A stretch of 64,000 bases of DNA, from NCBI GenBank assembly GCA_015071005.1, contig SVIG01000001.1, forward strand, positions 1 through 64,000. Reading direction: 5' to 3'. Numbering within the stretch: the first letter of the stretch is position 1; every line of letters starts with the position of its first letter. This document shows positions 60,775 through 64,000 of this stretch, piece after piece. This DNA is from Clostridiales bacterium. GTDB taxonomy: Bacteria; Bacillota; Clostridia; Christensenellales; Borkfalkiaceae. The notes below the pieces were generated by a model, which did not search any database, was not told the origin of the DNA, and worked only from the letters and a program-made list of their open reading frames with translations. A program made the position numbers and the translations under genes.

Positions 60775-61941
60775 TTAGTCGTTGTTTTCTTCTTCCGTTT
60801 CTTCCGCTACCGTTTCTTCAACGGGTGCTTCTTCAACATCTTCTTCTACGGATTCTTCTTCCGTTTCTTCCGCTACCTCTTCAGCAGCTTCTTCTACGGG
60901 AGCTTCTACCGCTACTTCTTGTTCTTCTACGACTTCTTTCTTTGCCGCTTTCTTCGTTTTGGTGGAAGTCTTTTCCGCACCCTTATAACGAACGGTCTTA
61001 TTCGCGATCTTCGCGTCAACTACGCCCTTCAAGGGAATGCAAACTGCAGGCACGTAAAGGATACCGATGAACGCCGCCATAACGATACCTACGAGCGCGC
61101 TGAGCGCGAACCAAATACCTGCTTTACCAACAAGGATGCCGGTGAAAAGCGTTGCAACCGCAAGGATTGCGCAAAGGGAAACGATTTCTTTCCAAGCAAT
61201 CGCGTTTGTCACGATTTCCGCAGCGGATTTATTCTTTGCGTCTTCTTCTTTCGAAGCCAAACGAACTCTATGCAACGTCATGATTGCCGTAATCGTAGCG
61301 AGCAAGCCAGCGCCTGCAATCGCGTAAACGGTGGACGCCGTAACGGGAATACGAACGAGCGCGATGATCGCGGTCGTGAAGCCAACGCCGAGCACGATTG
61401 CGAGCACGACGAGCAAGCCCATATCCCATCTTCTAAAGCGAAGGGTCACGTAAACGAATGCAAGGATTGCGAAAATTACGCTTGCGATGATTGCGCGAGA
61501 TACGTAATTTTTTGCAAGATAGCTAACGTTGCTTTCTTGATGCCAAGTAATATTGACTACTACGTCGTTGATTGCCAATTCGTCGTTTGCATCGTTCTTT
61601 CTTGCTTCGAAGTGCGCCTTTATTTCAGCTACGGTTTCTTCCAAATCCGCATCCGCCGAGAACACGTATACGTGCTCGATAATATCTTCATACAATACCG
61701 TACTGTCGATTTCATAGAGAATCTTATCTTCGAAGATGTCTTCGCAGTCGCTCATGATATCGTCGAGATAAGCTTCGTTATGCTTATACGTGGAAATAGT
61801 CACCGTTTGGTTACTCTTTACCGTAGCGTCTTTATTGAAGCCGAACAGGGTACCAACCACAATCGCCGCCGCAAGGATAATTGCGAGAATTACGGAGAGC
61901 AGGGTTACTTTCTTTACAGATTTCGTCAAAAACTTACTCAT
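60775..61941 (-). CDS. secF: SecF-like subunit with an acidic C-terminal tail
   Basis: A 388-residue protein. One helix (about 12-35), an extracytoplasmic P4-like domain (40-140), then about five helices (145-320). The conserved intramembrane SecF region (NDTVVVFDRIRE in others) reads ATITAIMTLHRVRL here, so the key Asp is missing. The last ~75 residues are a cytosolic tail of Lys then Glu/Val/Ala repeats. It overlaps secD by 8 bases; its SD GAGGAGG lies in the acidic secD tail codons. Confidence 0.85.
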   Translation of the reverse strand: MSKFLTKSVKKVTLLSVILAIILAAAIVVGTLFGFNKDATVKSNQTVTISTYKHNEAYLDDIMSDCEDIFEDKILYEIDSTVLYEDIIEHVYVFSADADLEETVAEIKAHFEARKNDANDELAINDVVVNITWHQESNVSYLAKNYVSRAIIASVIFAILAFVYVTLRFRRWDMGLLVVLAIVLGVGFTTAIIALVRIPVTASTVYAIAGAGLLATITAIMTLHRVRLASKEEDAKNKSAAEIVTNAIAWKEIVSLCAILAVATLFTGILVGKAGIWFALSALVGIVMAAFIGILYVPAVCIPLKGVVDAKIANKTVRYKGAEKTSTKTKKAAKKEVVEEQEVAVEAPVEEAAEEVAEETEEESVEEDVEEAPVEETVAEETEEENND

Positions 61942-63499
61942 CGTCGTCCTCCTCTCTTACAAAGCGGTAGAATTTATATTTGTTCTTATTCGTGGAGCTC
62001 AAAATCACGTTCAACGCACGACCCCAAAGCAAATTACAGAACGCACCCGTGAGTACGCAGATAATCGCTTGGATTGCAAGCATGTGCAAGCCTGCTACGC
62101 CGATCAACGCCGCTACTGCACCGATAAGGAGCACCGCATAAACGTCAAGCATACCCCAGAAGGTCTTCTTGTAGCCGCCCTTAACCGAAGAAGCAATCGT
62201 CTTACCGAGCGCGAATTCCGCTTTGATTGCCGAATATACACGCGCTTGGAATACGTTGGTGAGCACAAGCCCCAAAAGGAAGATAAGCACCGTACCCATC
62301 GTTACGACCAAAACGCCCTTCGTGATGAACGCGAAGCAGAACGTCGTGATAACGAAATAGGTGAGCGTCGTGAAAAGATTTACCACGCCGAAGCCGCCCA
62401 TCTTTACGATTGCCAAAGCAAGCAATACGATCAAGGTAACGCCGACTGCGATAAAGAGCATATTCAAAGCGTTGCTTCTATATACGGATTCAAATTTATA
62501 AACGTCCGTTTGACTGCTCACGTTTTGGAACGCAAAGATTACGTCGCTTTCCCCGATAAAGATTTCCCCATCGTTCATAAGGGAGTTCAGCAAAAGGGAA
62601 AGGGTTTCCACGTAACGGATTTCTCCATCTTCCGTGTTACCGGGGAGAATTTCCACGTTGTTATTGCTGTTGATATGTCCGGTTTGAATCGACAAAAGCT
62701 TGTGTACGCCCGTCCCCGCACTATTTTCCAAAACGAGATCAAGCGTCGTCGCGCTGCTACCCGAAGAACTTTCCGACTTAAACGTCTTCAACATATCCTT
62801 ACCTTTCGACGTGAAGTTAATCTTCAAGTAGGATTGATCGTACTTCATCTTCGAGCTAACGCTGCTAATGATATCGTTGATATCCGCGTCTTCATCTTTC
62901 AGCTCGCTGACCGTTTCACCGTTCTTTTGGAAGGTGAGCTTACCAACGCTCGCAAAAAGGGAAAGCACTTGCGCTGCATTCTCTTCCGAATTGATGTTTT
63001 CCATGTTTTCGGAATCGGGAATTTCCACGCGAAGCGCAACGCCGTCTACGACCGAAACGCGGTATTCCGTAAAGCCCTTCTTTGCAAAACGAGCTTTTAC
63101 CTGCGCAACCGCTTCGTTGAACGCCGCTTGGAAATCTTCGTTCAATACGTATTCAATCGCCCCGTTTTCCCCTGCTACTTCGGAAACGACCTTCAAGTCT
63201 TCATCCGTCGAGAGATAGAAATCGGTATCCCCGTAACGAACGTAATCTTCTGCTTTGATGTCACCGCTAAGAAGATCTTCTTCGTAGTCCGTTTCGGTGA
63301 TTACGCCGTTAGGATAGTAGTAGGTGTAGTACCCACCGCCAAAATCCGAGTTCAAGTCATATTGCAAGACCGTAGGATTCCACTTCTTCACGCCGTTCGA
63401 ACCGGGGATCGTGAATACGGGGAAAGCTATGATTCCGCACAATACAACGAGTACGATGGTAATCAATACTGTCAATACCACCGATTTTTTCTTGCCCAT
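61934..63499 (-). CDS. secD: SecD-like subunit
   Basis: A 521-residue protein. One helix (about 7-30), a large extracytoplasmic domain (35-330), then about five helices. The canonical GLDLxGG motif is reduced to QYDLNSDFGGG, and the intramembrane GMAVDANVLIFER segment reads GLVLTNVFQARVYSAIK, without the proton-relay Asp. The downstream GKTIASSVKGGYKKTFWGMLD still aligns with SecD. ATG at 63499 follows AGGAGG. SecDF normally pulls exported proteins using proton flow. It lies next to the SCIFF maturase gene, as in other Clostridia. Confidence 0.85.
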   Translation of the reverse strand: MGKKKSVVLTVLITIVLVVLCGIIAFPVFTIPGSNGVKKWNPTVLQYDLNSDFGGGYYTYYYPNGVITETDYEEDLLSGDIKAEDYVRYGDTDFYLSTDEDLKVVSEVAGENGAIEYVLNEDFQAAFNEAVAQVKARFAKKGFTEYRVSVVDGVALRVEIPDSENMENINSEENAAQVLSLFASVGKLTFQKNGETVSELKDEDADINDIISSVSSKMKYDQSYLKINFTSKGKDMLKTFKSESSSGSSATTLDLVLENSAGTGVHKLLSIQTGHINSNNNVEILPGNTEDGEIRYVETLSLLLNSLMNDGEIFIGESDVIFAFQNVSSQTDVYKFESVYRSNALNMLFIAVGVTLIVLLALAIVKMGGFGVVNLFTTLTYFVITTFCFAFITKGVLVVTMGTVLIFLLGLVLTNVFQARVYSAIKAEFALGKTIASSVKGGYKKTFWGMLDVYAVLLIGAVAALIGVAGLHMLAIQAIICVLTGAFCNLLWGRALNVILSSTNKNKYKFYRFVREEDDDE

Positions 63500-63627
63500 G
63501 TATAGCCTCCTGTTGTGTTTCGGGGCGTAGCCCCGTGAACAATGTACCTTGTTATTATAGCTTATTTTCAACCGTGTAGTCAAGTCATAAATGCTTGGAT
63601 ATACGATTTTTTTCTTTTTTCATAGAA

Positions 63628-63660
63628 AAAAACCGCTTTTTTTAGCGATTTTTTCCTGTA
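63628..63660 (-). terminator. terminator of scfB
   Basis: Minus strand: TCGCT-AAAAAA-AGCGG stem followed by TTTTTTTC, ten bases after the stop. Confidence 0.75.
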
Positions 63661-63669
63661 TTTTTGGTT

Positions 63670-64000
63670 TTACTTGTTTTCCGCAAGCAATTTCTTTTCC
63701 GCAAGGATATGCATTGCGCATTCCACGCGCTTTTTCATCATCGCGCAGGTCACTTCGTAGGGATCGTTGATATCGCCGTTGAAGTTGTAGTTGTTCGCGC
63801 TGCAACCGCCCGAGCAAATGAATTTTGCAAAGCAATCTTCGCATTTCTTTCTCGTGAAAAGGCAGGAATTTTTGAAAAGCTCTCTCGTGTCCTCACGGGT
63901 AATCCCCTCGTACACGCTCCCCATGCGGAATTTCTCGTTGCCTGCAAATTGATGGCAGGGATACAAGTCGCCGTTCGGGGTCACCGAGAAATATTCGTTG
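63670..64000 (-). CDS. scfB: SCIFF peptide radical SAM maturase, C-terminal part (truncated by the window)
   Basis: The last 109 residues of a radical SAM/SPASM protein; the 5' part lies beyond 64000 and the frame is open to the edge (EYFSVTPNGDLYPCHQF). Cys motifs CHQF, CLFTRKKCEDC, CSGGC and VTCAMMKKRVECA form the SPASM iron-sulfur sites. The pattern closely fits the maturase of the six-cysteine SCIFF peptide, which makes Cys-Thr thioether links. The precursor gene scfA is expected just upstream, outside the window. secD follows, the known clostridial order. Confidence 0.9.
   Translation of the reverse strand, partial: NEYFSVTPNGDLYPCHQFAGNEKFRMGSVYEGITREDTRELFKNSCLFTRKKCEDCFAKFICSGGCSANNYNFNGDINDPYEVTCAMMKKRVECAMHILAEKKLLAENK

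Overview
The window looks like chromosome of an anaerobic, endospore-forming Clostridia-type Firmicute. Support comes from the spoIIGA-sigE-sigG-ylmC block, a SpoIIQ-like M23 peptidase, the end of a SCIFF-peptide radical SAM maturase next to secD/secF, strong Shine-Dalgarno sites and consensus sigma-A promoters. It is probably an uncultured gut lineage of the Christensenellales type, but that placement is inference. Nearly all genes lie on the minus strand. The exceptions are an araC regulator, two tiny HTH genes, one membrane protein, dnaA, mnmG and one small hypothetical.

Layout. 1-94 is the 5' end of a 23S rRNA gene with its own consensus promoter and no 16S upstream. 0.6-7 kb holds a lipoprotein M1 peptidase, spoIIQ-like, hinT, mtaB, rsmE and prmA. 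7-10 kb is fucI divergent from an AraC regulator. 10-18 kb holds dnaJ, dnaK, grpE, yhbY and obgE, interrupted by two small divergent HTH/partner modules, an SDR and a zinc-ribbon protein. 18.5-24.4 kb is a membrane protein and the tsaE-tsaB-rimI-hydrolase-murF-ddl run. 24.4-25.4 kb is an FMN riboswitch with ribU. 25.4-27.7 kb is a two-component system. 27.8-30.6 kb is the sporulation sigma block. 30.7-43 kb holds yraN, rnhB, rbgA, trmD, ftsY, smc, rnc, plsX, asnS and vanW. 43.3-49 kb is a PHP phosphoesterase and recF, then dnaA and mnmG on the plus strand. 49.1-50.4 kb is an accessory pocket. 50.4-64 kb holds a glycosyltransferase, pnp, rpsO, hemZ, an MBL hydrolase, relA, recJ, secF, secD and the truncated scfB.

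The most unusual content is intergenic. Two unrelated families of modular hairpin arrays fill gaps between housekeeping genes. Family 1 is a 165-bp unit made of about seven consecutive small palindromes. It is tandemly repeated between trmD and rbgA (32541-33304), and an inverted copy plus a fragment lie at 49.1 and 49.7 kb. Family 2 is a ~220-bp element bounded by AGTGAATT and AATTCACT. Variable stem-loops are separated by a constant GTGAATT on one side and AATTCAC on the other, around an AT-rich core. Three copies lie at 35.0, 44.1 and 46.9 kb. Several stems differ between copies by compensating changes, so the hairpin itself seems to be conserved. A third, degenerate repeat lies at 40.7 kb.

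Other points of note: four genes whose ATG follows a TATAAT-like box by exactly six bases (candidate leaderless mRNAs), dnaA separated from dnaN with no recognisable oriC, SecD and SecF lacking the intramembrane aspartates, MurF with a five-helix membrane domain in place of its usual N-terminus, and SD-sequestering hairpins directly before start codons.
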